A stretch of DNA of 64,000 nt from Plantactinospora mayteni (GCF_016862935.1 NZ_BONX01000019.1:1-64000); one strand, 5' to 3'; shown: positions 52,116-62,148, numbered from the stretch's first letter. Made by a program: numbers and translations. The notes: a model not told the origin generated them from the sequence alone.

Positions 52116-53207
52116 ATGCGGGACGGCGGCAGTACCGGGCCCCGGCGACGATCGCCGGGGCGTCCTCGACGGGAACCGGGCCCACTCGCGCGGGCTCTGG
52201 CCCGGATCATCGTACGGGCGGCGGACGGCTCGACCCGGTTGGTCACCGCTCTGCTCGGGGCCAGCCCGACGGCGGGTCGGGAGCAGATCAGCGAGGCGGA
52301 ACTCCGGGACCTGGTCGCCGCGAACACCCGGCTCGACCCGGTCGAACGGCGGATCATCGACGAGGTACTCGTGGCCGGCGCCAGCCTGGTCCGGGAGGTG
52401 ATGATGCCCCGGACCGAGGTGGTCTTCCTGGCCGCCGGACTGCCCCTGAAGGAGGCGGCCCAACTCGTCCGGGTCGAGACCCACACCCGGTATCCGGTGG
52501 TCGACGGCACCTCCGACGACGTGGTCGGCTTCGTGCACCTGCGCGACGTACTGCTCCGCCCGGACGACGACGCCTGCACCACGATCGGGGACCTGACCCG
52601 GGAGGTGAAGAAGATCCCGGGCAGCAAGCGGGTACTCGCCGCCCTCTCCGAGATGCGCCGCGAGCGGCACCACCTCGCGGTCGTGATCGACGAGTACGGC
52701 GGCACGGCCGGGATCGTCACCCTGGAGGACCTGATCGAGGAGCTGGTCGGCGAGATCCACGACGAGTACGACAACGCCCCCGACCCGGTGCCGACCGGCG
52801 GGCCGACCGAGGTGGACGGCCGGCTCAACCTCGCCGACTTCGCCGAACGGGTCGGCTTCGCCCTGCCACCCGGCCCCTACGAGACGGTCGGCGGGTTCGT
52901 GATGGCCGCCCTGGGCCGGCTGCCGGTCCGCGGTGACGAGGTGCCGGTGTCGAGCGCGGAAGAGCCGGCCGGGGTCGGCAACGGTGCCGGTCCGGGCCGC
53001 TCGGCTGGCGGGTTCCGCAACGGCGCTGACCCGGAGGACGGTACCGACGAGGAGGGCTGGCTGCTGCGGGTGCTGGCGGTGGAGGGCCGCCGGGTGGCCC
53101 GGGTCGGCATCTCGGTGGCCCGCCTGCCGGAGCAGCAGCGCGCCAGCGTGCCGGCCGCACGCACCGACGGGGAGCCCGACGAGGCGCCCGAGCCCTCGCT
53201 CGGCTGA
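52116..53207 (+). CDS. CorC/HlyC-like CBS-domain protein
   Basis: The 363-residue protein has a paired CBS domain (VREVMMPRTEVVFL near residue 88; HLAVVIDEYGGTAGIVTLEDLIEELVGEI near 185) followed by the CorC_HlyC transporter-associated domain (VGFALPPGPYETVGGFVMAALGRLP). It lacks the N-terminal DUF21 membrane domain that most actinobacterial relatives carry, so it resembles cytosolic CorC of enteric bacteria. A disordered Gly/Asn-rich insert (residues ~290-310) splits the last domain. A role in divalent-cation efflux control is inferred. Confidence 0.85.
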   Translation: MRDGGSTGPRRRSPGRPRREPGPLARALARIIVRAADGSTRLVTALLGASPTAGREQISEAELRDLVAANTRLDPVERRIIDEVLVAGASLVREVMMPRTEVVFLAAGLPLKEAAQLVRVETHTRYPVVDGTSDDVVGFVHLRDVLLRPDDDACTTIGDLTREVKKIPGSKRVLAALSEMRRERHHLAVVIDEYGGTAGIVTLEDLIEELVGEIHDEYDNAPDPVPTGGPTEVDGRLNLADFAERVGFALPPGPYETVGGFVMAALGRLPVRGDEVPVSSAEEPAGVGNGAGPGRSAGGFRNGADPEDGTDEEGWLLRVLAVEGRRVARVGISVARLPEQQRASVPAARTDGEPDEAPEPSLG

Positions 53208-53231
53208 GCCGACCTCGGCGCCTCGGGCAAT

Positions 53232-53293
53232 GTCGCCGACGGGACGGGTGGGGTGGTGCGGGTCAGCAACACGCACTCGACCCCGTCGGCGAC
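53232..53293. terminator. Nested hairpin between convergent genes
   Basis: GTCGCCGACGGG (53232-53243) and CCCGTCGGCGAC (53282-53293) pair perfectly and enclose a second hairpin, GTGCG/CGCAC (53256-53276). Its position between convergent 3' ends suggests a bidirectional terminator. Confidence 0.5.
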
Positions 53294-53335
53294 CTGGAAC
53301 GGCGAGGGAGGCGGATCGCCGGGGACCGGGACCCG

Positions 53336-54604
53336 TCAGATGATCTGGAGCTTGCGCCAGGTGGCGCCGTCGGCCGAGTAGGCCGCCCAGCCGGAACCGA
53401 AGAGGTCGTAGGCGACGTAGCCGGCGACGGTGCGCTCCAGTCGGGCGAGCGGAGGCAGGCTCCCGCCGGCCTGCCGGAAGGTCGCCCCGTCGTCGGCGCT
53501 CAGGTAGAGCTGCCGGTCGGTGCCGGTCACCAACAGCCGCCCGTCCAGCAGCGGCACCAGCGCACCGGAGAGCCCCGCCGGCAGCGCCGACCCGCCGGAC
53601 CGGCTCCGGGTGAAGGTCTGACCACCGTCGGCGGAGTGGAAGATGGCCAGCAGGGTCCGGTCGGTGCCGAGTACTGCCGCGTACGCCTGGCTGCCCAGGC
53701 TGGCCACCTCGACCGTACCGGCCGGGGTGCCGATGTCCGGCAGTTCCACCGTCCGCCAGTGTGCTCCCCGGTCCCGGGTCACCGCGACCGAGGCGCTGCC
53801 GTTGCGGAAGCCGCCGACCCACCACGCCCCGTCGGCCCCGGCCGCCGGGGCCACCCAGCAGACGTCAAGGTCGGGTGGGGTCTCCGGAGCACCGGCCCGG
53901 GCCCGCTCCGGCCGCCAGACCTCCACGTCCAGGCCGCACCGCCCGCCGCCCGGCCCGGCCCGGAGCAGGTCGCCCCGGACCGCCGGAACCTGGCCGGTAC
54001 CGTCTCCGGCGCCGACCTCCCGCCAGCTCCGTCCCTCGTCCGTGGAGGCGTACGTCCCGCCGGGGTGGCTGACCAGCAGCCGTCCGCCGGGAAAGGCCGC
54101 CAGGTCCAGGTCCCGCTGCCCGGCGCTGCTGGCGGGCAGTTCGCTGTATTGCCAGCTCGCGCCGCCGTCTGCGGTACGGGCCAGGTTTGCCGGGCAGGGC
54201 TCGGCGGCGTCGCACCGGGCCAGCAGGTAGCCGTGGTCGGGGTCGACGAACTCGACGTCGCTGATCGCCCCCGGTACGTGCGCGACGGCGGACGCGGTGA
54301 GCCCGTTGATCGTGATCCCGGCCCCGGTGTAGACCGGTCCGCCGGGGGGTGCGTCGGCGGCCGGCGGTGGTGTCGGGTCGGTGCCGTCGGCCGTCCACGG
54401 CTGGAGCGCCACGGTCGCCACGACCGCCAGGCCGAGCAGGGTCGCACCCCCGGCTGCGCCGGCCGCGTGCCGCCGACGACGCCGGGTCGCCGAACGGGCC
54501 CGGATCCGCGCCAGTGGCGGCTGGTCGATGCCGTCCAGCAGGGCCGCCCGGCCACGTGCCAGGTGTACGTCGAGGTCCGGGCCGGACAGGTCGCGGTCAG
54601 GCAT
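53336..54604 (-). CDS. Membrane-anchored BNR-repeat (sialidase-like propeller) protein
   Basis: The 422-residue protein has a ~55-residue basic cytosolic arm, one transmembrane helix (GGATLLGLAVVATVALQPW) and a large outer domain of BNR/sortilin-type propeller repeats (ARTADGGASWQYSELP, ASTDEGRSWREV, AVTRDRGAHWRTVELP, HSADGGQTFTRS, LSADDGATFRQAG, YSADGATWRKL). ATG 54604 overlaps the sigma-factor stop by eight bases. The arm-helix-sensor layout and coupling suggest it regulates that sigma factor, although no known anti-sigma domain is visible in the arm. Confidence 0.78.
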   Translation of the reverse strand: MPDRDLSGPDLDVHLARGRAALLDGIDQPPLARIRARSATRRRRRHAAGAAGGATLLGLAVVATVALQPWTADGTDPTPPPAADAPPGGPVYTGAGITINGLTASAVAHVPGAISDVEFVDPDHGYLLARCDAAEPCPANLARTADGGASWQYSELPASSAGQRDLDLAAFPGGRLLVSHPGGTYASTDEGRSWREVGAGDGTGQVPAVRGDLLRAGPGGGRCGLDVEVWRPERARAGAPETPPDLDVCWVAPAAGADGAWWVGGFRNGSASVAVTRDRGAHWRTVELPDIGTPAGTVEVASLGSQAYAAVLGTDRTLLAIFHSADGGQTFTRSRSGGSALPAGLSGALVPLLDGRLLVTGTDRQLYLSADDGATFRQAGGSLPPLARLERTVAGYVAYDLFGSGWAAYSADGATWRKLQII

Positions 54605-55412
54605 CTCGCACCCCGGGGCGAACCGCCGGCCGTACCCGGCCCGGTGGTCCCGTCCTGGCCGCCATCGGATCCGACCGCCGCCCGGCAGGCCGATCCGCGC
54701 TGTCGGCCGGCCGGTCCGCGCTGTCAGCCGATGGTTTCGTCCGGTCAGCCGCTGTTCCCGTCCGGTCAACCACTGCTTCCGTCCGGTCAACCACTGCTTC
54801 CGTCCTGTCAACCACTGCTTCCGTCCGGTCGAGCGCTGCTCCCGGCCAGCCGGCCGGCTTCGGCGCCGGGGCGGGCTCGCCGGTGCCCTGGTAGTCACCG
54901 AGTCGGGCGGCGAGCGCCGTACGCCCCCGGGACAGCCGGGACTTCACCGTGCCGGTCGGTACCCCGAGCACGGTGGCGATCTCCTCGACCGGCAGGTCGG
55001 CGAAGTAGTGCAGCACGATCACCTCCCGATAGCTGACCGGCAGGCCGGCCAGGGCCTCCCGCAGGTCGGTCCGCTCGGGTCCGGGAGCGGCCTCGACCAG
55101 TCGGGTCACCGGACGGTCCCGCAGCAGGATGGTGTCCAGCAGTTGGCGTCGCCGCCAGCGTCGCCGTACGACGTTGACCGCGACCGTACGCAGCCACGCC
55201 TCGGGGTTGTCGACGTCGGCCAGTCCCTGTGGCCTGGCGATCGCCCGGGCGAACGCCTCCTGCACCACGTCCTGCGCCTCGGTCAGGTCCGTGGTGAACG
55301 CGTAGACCTGTGCGACCAGTCGCCGATAGCAGGCGTGGTACAGCTCGCCCATCGCCTCGTCCACCGCGCCCTGCCCGCCGCCGGACCCGCGTCCGCCCCG
55401 ATCCCGTGCCAA
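54597..55412 (-). CDS. ECF-type sigma factor with repetitive C-terminal tail
   Basis: The 271-residue protein has sigma region 2 (YHACYRRLVAQVYAFTTDLTEAQDVVQEAFARAI...WLRTVAVNVVRRRWRR) and region 4 (LAGLPVSYREVIVLHYFADLPVEEIATVLGVPTGTVKSRLSRGRTAL). A ~100-residue low-complexity tail follows, with heptad repeats DRTEAVV. The tail is not part of the ECF core. The TTG start at 55412 has a GGGAGG site at good spacing; GTG or ATG codons closer to region 2 (for example ATG 55352) are possible. It is coupled to the BNR membrane protein. Confidence 0.82.
   Translation of the reverse strand: MARDRGGRGSGGGQGAVDEAMGELYHACYRRLVAQVYAFTTDLTEAQDVVQEAFARAIARPQGLADVDNPEAWLRTVAVNVVRRRWRRRQLLDTILLRDRPVTRLVEAAPGPERTDLREALAGLPVSYREVIVLHYFADLPVEEIATVLGVPTGTVKSRLSRGRTALAARLGDYQGTGEPAPAPKPAGWPGAALDRTEAVVDRTEAVVDRTEAVVDRTGTAADRTKPSADSADRPADSADRPAGRRSDPMAARTGPPGRVRPAVRPGVRDA
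54738..54842 (-). repeat. 21-bp tandem repeats in the sigma-factor tail
   Basis: Five 21-bp units based on CGTCCGGTCAACCACTGCTTC run in register at 54738, 54759, 54780, 54801 and 54822. The middle ones differ by zero or one base. They encode heptads of the type TEAVVDR, so copy-number changes keep the frame. Confidence 0.85.
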
Positions 55413-55555
55413 GCGCTGTCCCTCCCGGCCGGGCGGCATGCCGCACCCGGGTACACCGGAGTCGCCGACCGACTCCGGTTTCAGGGTACGAGCCGCCACC
55501 GTTCCGGCCGGTTCCCCGGTTTTCCGCTCGACCGCGATCCGGCCGGACGGTGTGA

Positions 55556-56644
<1,089 letters not shown>

Positions 56645-56729
56645 GCCCGCCGGATGTCCCGGGCGGGGCTCAGGTCCGCCGGGCATCGGGAACTGGTCGC
56701 CGGGCGGCGCGCTGCCGGCCGGCGGGTGA

Positions 56730-57296
56730 GTGGAGCGGAGTGTGGTTGTCACGGACGGATCGCAGGATCCCGGAACCCCGGTGACCCGGGTCGGGATCGC
56801 CGTGGACGTCCCGGAGCCGTGGTGCGGGTTCCTCACCCGCCGGCGGGCGGAGGCCGGTGACCCGCAGGCCGCGTACGTGCCGGCACACCTGACGTTGCTC
56901 GGGCCGACCGACGTACCCCTGGCGAGCCTGCCGGCCGTGGAGCGGCACCTGGCCGAGGTGGCCGCCGCGCACCGGCCCTACCTGCTGCACCTGCGCGGTA
57001 CCGGCACCTTCCGGCCGATCACCGAGGTGGTCTTCGTGGTGGTGGCGGCCGGGATCAGTGAGTGCGAGCTGCTCGCCGCGGCGATCGGGCAGGCACCCGA
57101 GCTGCGCCGGGAGAGCCGCTTTCCCTACCACCCGCACGTCACCGTCGCCCAGGACGTCGCACCGGAGGCGCTGGACCGGGTATACGAGGACCTCGCCGAC
57201 TTCTCCGCACTCTTCAAGGTCGAGAAGTTCACCCTCTTCTCGCACAACGGCGACGCCCGCTGGCAACCCCGCCGCGACTTCCCCCTCGGCGGCTGA
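56730..57296 (+). CDS. 2H phosphoesterase (2'-5' RNA ligase-like)
   Basis: The 188-residue protein carries the two HxT motifs of the 2H superfamily: HLTLLGPT near residue 51 and HPHVTVAQ near 132. The spacing fits LigT-like cyclic phosphodiesterases acting on RNA or nucleotide 2',3'-cyclic ends. There is no signal peptide. GTG 56730 and GTG 56742 are both possible starts; the second sits closer to a GGAGCGGAG site. The substrate is unknown. Confidence 0.82.
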   Translation: MERSVVVTDGSQDPGTPVTRVGIAVDVPEPWCGFLTRRRAEAGDPQAAYVPAHLTLLGPTDVPLASLPAVERHLAEVAAAHRPYLLHLRGTGTFRPITEVVFVVVAAGISECELLAAAIGQAPELRRESRFPYHPHVTVAQDVAPEALDRVYEDLADFSALFKVEKFTLFSHNGDARWQPRRDFPLGG

Positions 57297-57298
57297 GC

Positions 57299-57381
57299 CA
57301 GCAGCCGGGCGGCGGGCGGGGGTCTTCAGCAGGGTTGACCCAGCAGCCTGGGCAGCGGGCAGGGTCTTCAGCACGAAGGTG
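57299..57381. repeat. Imperfect 41-bp duplication
   Basis: CAGCAGCCGGGCGGCGGGCG (57299 on) and CAGCAGCCTGGGCAGCGGGC (57341 on), each followed by GGGTCTTCAGCA, form a tandem imperfect duplication just after the 2H gene. Confidence 0.5.
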
Positions 57382-57503
57382 AAGGTCCGGCCCGGCGGTC
57401 GGGAGCCGCTCACGGCCGGTCGGCGGGTAGCACGGCCGGGGGAGCCGCCGACGGTACGGTCGATCCGGCGTGGCGGGTCGAGCGGGCCCCACGCCGGGCG
57501 GCG

Positions 57504-58430
57504 ATGGGCAAGGATGACGGCGTGAACGCGTTCGAGCGGGTGGTGCTGCGCATCGACGCCCGGCTGACGGCGTACCGCCGACAGTCGCCGTGGTTCGACC
57601 ACCTCGCCCGGGCCGTGGGCCGCTACACGGACGTGCTCGGCGCCCGGCTGGCGGCGGCGATCGCCTACTACGGCTTCTTCGCGGTCTTCGCCCTCGGCCT
57701 GGTGGCGTACGCGGTGCTGGGCGCGCTGCTCGGGGACAGCGCGGAGAGCGGCCAGGTGATCGTCGGGTTCCTCAAGCGGAACCTGCCGTTCGTCAACCCC
57801 GAGCAGATCCGGCAGAGCAGCAGCCGCCCCGGGATCATCGGCCTGATCCTGCTGGCGATCACCGGCATCGGCTGGGTCGAGTCGATCCGCTCCTCGCAGC
57901 GGTTGATCCACGGGCTGGACCAGCACCCGGGCTACGTCGTGCTGCGCCAACTCGTCGACCTGGCCGTACTGCTGGTGATCTTCGTGTTGCTCGGGCTCTC
58001 GGTCGGCGCCGTGGACGCGGTGGAGTCGCTGCTGAGCTGGCTGTTCGGCGCGCGGTCGATCGTGCTCACGATCTGTAGCTGGCTTCTGGCGTTCCTGATC
58101 AACATGGTGTTGGCCTCGGCGCTGCTGCTCGCCGTACCGCGACTGCGGATGAGTTTCCGGCGGTGGCTGCCGGCGGTGCTGCTGGTCGCGGTGGGCGTGA
58201 CGCTGCTGAACTCGGTCGGCCGGTACTACGTGGTGCGCTGGGAGCGGAATCCGGCGTACACGGTGGTGGCCGGCGCGGTCGGCCTGCTGATCTATCTCTA
58301 TCTGCTCAACCAGTTGCTGCTGTTCGGCGCGGCGCTCGCGGCAACCAGCCATCGGGGCAGGGTCCGGGACCTGACCGGGGCGCCGGAGGTGCCCGACCCG
58401 GCCCGCCCGCACCCACCGTCGACCCAGTGA
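57504..58430 (+). CDS. YihY/BrkB-family membrane protein
   Basis: The 308-residue protein has six predicted transmembrane helices and the family features AAAIAYYGFFAVFALGL near residue 48, RLIHGLDQHPGYVVLRQLVDLAVLL near 135 and TVVAGAVGLLIYLYLLNQLLLFGAAL near 260. This family (formerly mis-called ribonuclease BN) is of uncertain function. ATG 57504 is used; GTG 57522 after AAGGATGACGGC is an equal choice. The Pro-rich tail is cytosolic. Confidence 0.85.
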   Translation: MGKDDGVNAFERVVLRIDARLTAYRRQSPWFDHLARAVGRYTDVLGARLAAAIAYYGFFAVFALGLVAYAVLGALLGDSAESGQVIVGFLKRNLPFVNPEQIRQSSSRPGIIGLILLAITGIGWVESIRSSQRLIHGLDQHPGYVVLRQLVDLAVLLVIFVLLGLSVGAVDAVESLLSWLFGARSIVLTICSWLLAFLINMVLASALLLAVPRLRMSFRRWLPAVLLVAVGVTLLNSVGRYYVVRWERNPAYTVVAGAVGLLIYLYLLNQLLLFGAALAATSHRGRVRDLTGAPEVPDPARPHPPSTQ

Positions 58431-58538
58431 GCGCCGCACCCGGCCGCGGGCGGCAGCCGGACATGGTCCGCCCCGGGGAACGAGACCAGAACTACGATTC
58501 GGGCAAAAGCCACTAACGGTACGTGGATCGCCGCGATG

Positions 58539-58988
58539 ATGAGTCGCGTGGGCGCACTAGTGACGTTGGAACTGCCGGACGACTCGCCGATCCTCGCGCT
58601 GCCCTGGATCATCACCTTCGGCCCGCTCGACGACGACGAGGAGTGGGAGCCGGTGGTCTGCGGCCCGTACGAGCGGCCCCACGCGCTGGCCCTGGCCGAG
58701 TCGGTCGTCGCCGACGAGGAGCTGATGGCGGTGGTCGAGCCACTGCTGCCCCGGGTCTCCGCCGAGGAGATCCGGGCCGAGATCGCCGCCGCGCAGATCG
58801 CGGTCGAGGCCGAGGACGAGGCGGCGGACCTCGACGACACCAGCATCTACGGCGACTACGAGGACCTGGGCGAGGAAGAGGTGATCGGCGAGAGCCCTCG
58901 CCAGCCCGCCCACCCCCGACAACCCCCCGACCCCACCGAGGTACGCGCCGGCATCGCCCGCATCGCCGCGATGCTCGCTCGGAGGTGA
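58539..58988 (+). CDS. Small acidic hypothetical protein
   Basis: The 149-residue protein is highly acidic in its middle (residues ~90-120, GYEDL-type), with a Pro-rich linker and a short basic C-terminal helix (VRAGIARIAAMLARR). The N-terminal part LVTLELPDDSPILALPWIITFGPLDDDEEWEPVVCGPY is well ordered by composition. I know no family. ATG 58536 and GTG 58548 are other possible starts. A palindromic element follows its stop. Confidence 0.65.
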   Translation: MSRVGALVTLELPDDSPILALPWIITFGPLDDDEEWEPVVCGPYERPHALALAESVVADEELMAVVEPLLPRVSAEEIRAEIAAAQIAVEAEDEAADLDDTSIYGDYEDLGEEEVIGESPRQPAHPRQPPDPTEVRAGIARIAAMLARR

Positions 58989-59011
58989 GCGCGCCACGTC
59001 GTCAGGCGTGA

Positions 59012-59076
59012 GCGCTACTTCTCGGAAAGAGTCCCCTCCGCCTCCGGCCGGGGCCACTACTTCCCCGAATCAGCGC
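59012..59076. repeat. 65-bp palindromic element, family B copy 2
   Basis: Read on the minus strand it starts GCGCTGATTCGGGGAAGTAG, matching the element at 5909-5972 (GCGCTGTTCCGGGAAGTAGTG on plus), and is flanked by the same GATC. The arms GCGCT.../...CAGCGC are less regular here. It also lies between convergent 3' ends. Confidence 0.6.
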
Positions 59077-59108
59077 GATCTTCGGGGGCGTTCGCGGGGT
59101 GAGATCGG

Positions 59109-60758
59109 TTACCCCGTTGCCGGGCGGGTGAACCATGCTGCGCTGTCGGTCGGGAGGGTTGTCGGGGTGTCGGGCCCTGCGGGCTGGCTGTGCAGGAGAG
59201 GGGTGCCGTAGTTGCCGACGGCCACGGGCTCGGCGCCGAGGTTGACCACGCAGACCAGCTCCGTCGAGCCGGCTGCCGCCGGTCGGCCGAAGCCGAAGGC
59301 GAGTACTCCCGGCTCGCTCTCCAGCCAGGTGACCTGGCCCGGTTCGGTCGAGCCGGCCGGCGCGGTGTGTTCGCGCCGTAGCCGCAGCGCCGCCCGGTAG
59401 AGCTCCAGGGTCGAGTCCGGGTTGCCGGTCTGGGCGGCGACCGAGAGGGCTCGCCAGGTGGGCGGGGCCGGCAGCCAGGCCGGGCCACCACCGGCCGGAC
59501 CGAAGCCGTACGGCGGGACGTCGCCGCTCCACGGCAGCGGTACCCGGCAGCCGTCCCGGCTCTCGCCGGTGCGCCGGAACGCGGGATCCTGGCGCAGCTC
59601 GTCCGGCAGGTCGAGTACCTCCGGTAGGCCGAGTTCCTCGCCCTGGTAGAGGTAGACGCTGCCGGGCAGCGCGAGCATCAGTAGGGCGGCGGCGCGGGCC
59701 CGACGCAGCCCGAGTGCGCCGTCGCCGTACCGGGTGACGTGCCGCTGCTTGTCGTGGTTGGACAGTACCCAGGTGGTCGGGGCGCCGACGATCGCCGACT
59801 CGGCCAGCGCGGTGTCGACGACCTTGCGGAACGAGTCGGCCGACCAGGTGGCGTCGAGGAAGTCGAAGTTGAACGCCTGGTGCAGCTCGTCCGGCCCGAC
59901 GTAGCGGGCCAGCCGCTGCGGGGTCTCGGCCCACGCCTCGGCGACCGCCATCCGGCCGCCGGGATAGCTGTCCAGGATGGGCCGCCAGGCCCGGTAGATC
60001 TCGTGCACCTCGTCCTGGTCGAAGTAGGGCAGCCGGGCCCGGCCGAGCAGTTCGACCTGGCGCTGGCCGGCCGGCACGCTGTCGCCGACGTCCGGCAGCC
60101 CGTTCGCCTTGATCATCCCGTGTGCGACGTCGATCCGGAACCCGTCCACCCCACGGTCGAGCCAGAACCGCAGTACGTCCTCGAACTCGGCGCGTACCTC
60201 GGGGTGCCGCCAGTTCAGGTCGGGCTGGGCCGGGTCGAAGAGGTGCAGGTACCACTGGCCGTCCGGTACCCGGGTCCAGGCCGGGCCGCCGAAGATCGAC
60301 TCCCAGTCGTTCGGCGGGAGTTCGCCGTCCGCGCCCCGGCCGTCCCGGAACAGGTAGCGGTCCCGTTCGGCCGAGCCGGGCGAGCTGGTCAGGGCGGCGC
60401 CGAACCACGGGTGCGCGTCCGAGGTGTGGTTCGGCACGATGTCGACGATGATCCGCAGCCCGAGCGCGTGCGCGTCGGTGATCATGGCGTCGAAGTCGGT
60501 CAGCGTGCCGAAGGTCGGATCGACGTCCCGGTAGTCGGCGACGTCGTAGCCGCCGTCCACCATCGGCGAGCGGTAGAACGGGGTCAGCCAGAGCGCGTCC
60601 ACACCGAGGTCGCGCAGGTACGGCAGTCGACTCCGTACCCCGGCCAGGTCACCGATGCCGTCACCGTCGTCGTCGGCGAAGCTGCGGACGTACACCTGGT
60701 AGACCACCGCGGACTTCCACCAGTCCTCGGGCCGGCTCGGTGCGGAGGAGAAGCTCAT
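59109..60758 (-). CDS. GH13 alpha-glucosidase
   Basis: The 549-residue glycoside hydrolase has all GH13 regions: DIVPNHTS near residue 105, GFRIDVAHG near 201 (nucleophile Asp), VAEAWAET near 274 (acid/base Glu) and SNHDKQRH near 333. The start DWWKSAVVYQVYVRSFADDDGDGIGDL is typical of oligo-1,6-glucosidase/alpha-glucosidase members. There is no signal peptide, so it acts on imported malto- or isomalto-oligosaccharides. Its ATG 60758 is the last ATG of an 80-bp tandem repeat that supplies the GCGGAG ribosome-binding site. Confidence 0.92.
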   Translation of the reverse strand: MSFSSAPSRPEDWWKSAVVYQVYVRSFADDDGDGIGDLAGVRSRLPYLRDLGVDALWLTPFYRSPMVDGGYDVADYRDVDPTFGTLTDFDAMITDAHALGLRIIVDIVPNHTSDAHPWFGAALTSSPGSAERDRYLFRDGRGADGELPPNDWESIFGGPAWTRVPDGQWYLHLFDPAQPDLNWRHPEVRAEFEDVLRFWLDRGVDGFRIDVAHGMIKANGLPDVGDSVPAGQRQVELLGRARLPYFDQDEVHEIYRAWRPILDSYPGGRMAVAEAWAETPQRLARYVGPDELHQAFNFDFLDATWSADSFRKVVDTALAESAIVGAPTTWVLSNHDKQRHVTRYGDGALGLRRARAAALLMLALPGSVYLYQGEELGLPEVLDLPDELRQDPAFRRTGESRDGCRVPLPWSGDVPPYGFGPAGGGPAWLPAPPTWRALSVAAQTGNPDSTLELYRAALRLRREHTAPAGSTEPGQVTWLESEPGVLAFGFGRPAAAGSTELVCVVNLGAEPVAVGNYGTPLLHSQPAGPDTPTTLPTDSAAWFTRPATG

Positions 60759-60920
60759 GCCGGCACTCCGCTTCGCTGCGTGCCGTCACGAGGCACATCC
60801 GCACTGAACTGGCTGATTCGCTCGCTGTGCTCGCTCATGCCGGCACTCCGCTTCGCTGCGTGCCGTCATGAGGCACATCCGCACTGAACTGGCTGATTCG
60901 CTCGCTGTGCTCGCTCATGC
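60753..60920 (-). repeat. 80-bp tandem start-associated repeat with chained mini-ORFs
   Basis: Two copies of an 80-bp unit differ by one base, followed by the first bases of a third. Read on the minus strand, each copy starts ATGAGC and encodes 27 codons (MSEHSERISQFSADVP and onwards), stopping as ATGA at the next copy's ATG. The starts are 60918, 60838 and finally 60758, the glucosidase ATG. Each unit carries a GCGGAG site eight bases before the next start. A shorter version lies upstream of cysD. Confidence 0.8.
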
Positions 60921-61032
60921 GGGGGTGTCCGTTCGTCGGGCGGGTCAGAGCAGGATGCCGGGCAGCGTCTGCAAGAGTCAAGCAGTTCTTGCGCAAGATG
61001 ACCTGGCGCTGCCCTGCCAGGGCGGGCCGGAT

Positions 61033-62106
61033 TCAGACCGGCAGTGCCAGGTCGGCCGGTGGCCGGGGCTCGCCCACCGGCCTCTCCACTACCCCCGGTA
61101 CGACCGCCGTCGAGCCGCGCACCACCAGCTCGGGCCGGAAGGTGTACTCCGAGTGCGGCGCGGCGTGCCCGTGGATCTCGTCGACCAGCGCGCGTACCGC
61201 CGCGACCGCCATCGCGGTGACCGGCTGCCGCATCGTGGTCAGCGGCGGATCGGTGAACGCCATCAGCGGCGAGTCGTCGTAGCCGACCACGGAGAGGTCG
61301 GCCGGTACCGACAGGCCGCGTTGCCGGGCCGCCCGGATCGCGCCCAGCGCCATCAGGTCGGAGCCGCAGACCAGCCCGGTCACGCCCCGGTCGAGCAGCC
61401 GGGCGGCGGCCACCTCGCCACCCTCCACACCGAACAGCGACAGCTCGGCCAGCTCGTCCAACTCGGCGTCGGAGAGCCCGACCAGGCGCTTCATCGCGGC
61501 CTTGAAGCCGGCCACCTTGCGCTGCACCGGCACGAACCGGCCGGGCCCGGTGATCAGGCCGATCCGGCGGTGCCCGAGCGCGACCAGGTGGGCCACGGCC
61601 AGCTCGCCGGCCTCCCGGTCGTCACAGGAGACGAAGGGCGCCGGCAACCCGGGCTGGTAGCCGTTGACCAGCACGATCGGCATCGGCCGGGCGATCAGCG
61701 TGCGGTAGCGCGCGGGATCGGCGGCGGTGTCGGCGTGCAGACCGGAGACGAAGACGATCCCGGAGACCTGCCGGTCCAGCAGCATCTCCACGTACTCGTC
61801 CTCGGTGACCCCGCCCGGGGTCTGGGTGCAGAGCACCGAGGTGTAGCCGGCCTGCGCCAGCCCCGACTCGACGACCTGGGCGAAGGCCGGGAAGATCGGA
61901 TTCTCCAGCTCCGGCACCACCAGCCCGACCAGCCCGGCACTGCGTTTGCGCAGCCGGGCAGGCCGTTCGTAGCCGAGTACGTCGAGCGCGGTGAGTACGG
62001 CCTGCCGGGTCTCCGGCGCCACCCCGGGGCGGTCGTTGAGCACCCGCGACACCGTGGCCTCGCTCACCTCGGCCTGCTGGGCGATGTCGGCCAGTCGTGC
62101 ACGCAT
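61033..62106 (-). CDS. LacI-family regulator of the alpha-glucoside locus
   Basis: The 357-residue repressor has the LacI HTH at its very start (MRARLADIAQQAEVSEATVSRVLNDRPGVAPETRQAVLTALDVLGYERP). The periplasmic-binding-type sensor domain includes GLVVPELENPIFPAFAQVVE and CDDREAGELAVAHLVALGHRRIGLITGP. ATG 62106 follows a TACAGT -10-like box (62118-62113) by six bases, so it may be leaderless. It sits between the glucosidase and the divergent sugar transporter, and is likely the malto-oligosaccharide-responsive repressor of both. Confidence 0.9.
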   Translation of the reverse strand: MRARLADIAQQAEVSEATVSRVLNDRPGVAPETRQAVLTALDVLGYERPARLRKRSAGLVGLVVPELENPIFPAFAQVVESGLAQAGYTSVLCTQTPGGVTEDEYVEMLLDRQVSGIVFVSGLHADTAADPARYRTLIARPMPIVLVNGYQPGLPAPFVSCDDREAGELAVAHLVALGHRRIGLITGPGRFVPVQRKVAGFKAAMKRLVGLSDAELDELAELSLFGVEGGEVAAARLLDRGVTGLVCGSDLMALGAIRAARQRGLSVPADLSVVGYDDSPLMAFTDPPLTTMRQPVTAMAVAAVRALVDEIHGHAAPHSEYTFRPELVVRGSTAVVPGVVERPVGEPRPPADLALPV

Positions 62107-62148
62107 GGCGGAACTGTAGCCCACGAGTCGTTTCTTGCGTAGCCCACG

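Noticed and set aside
54738-54842. CRISPR-like array
   Set aside because: The 21-bp units are directly adjacent with no spacers, in frame within a sigma-factor gene, and there are no cas genes.
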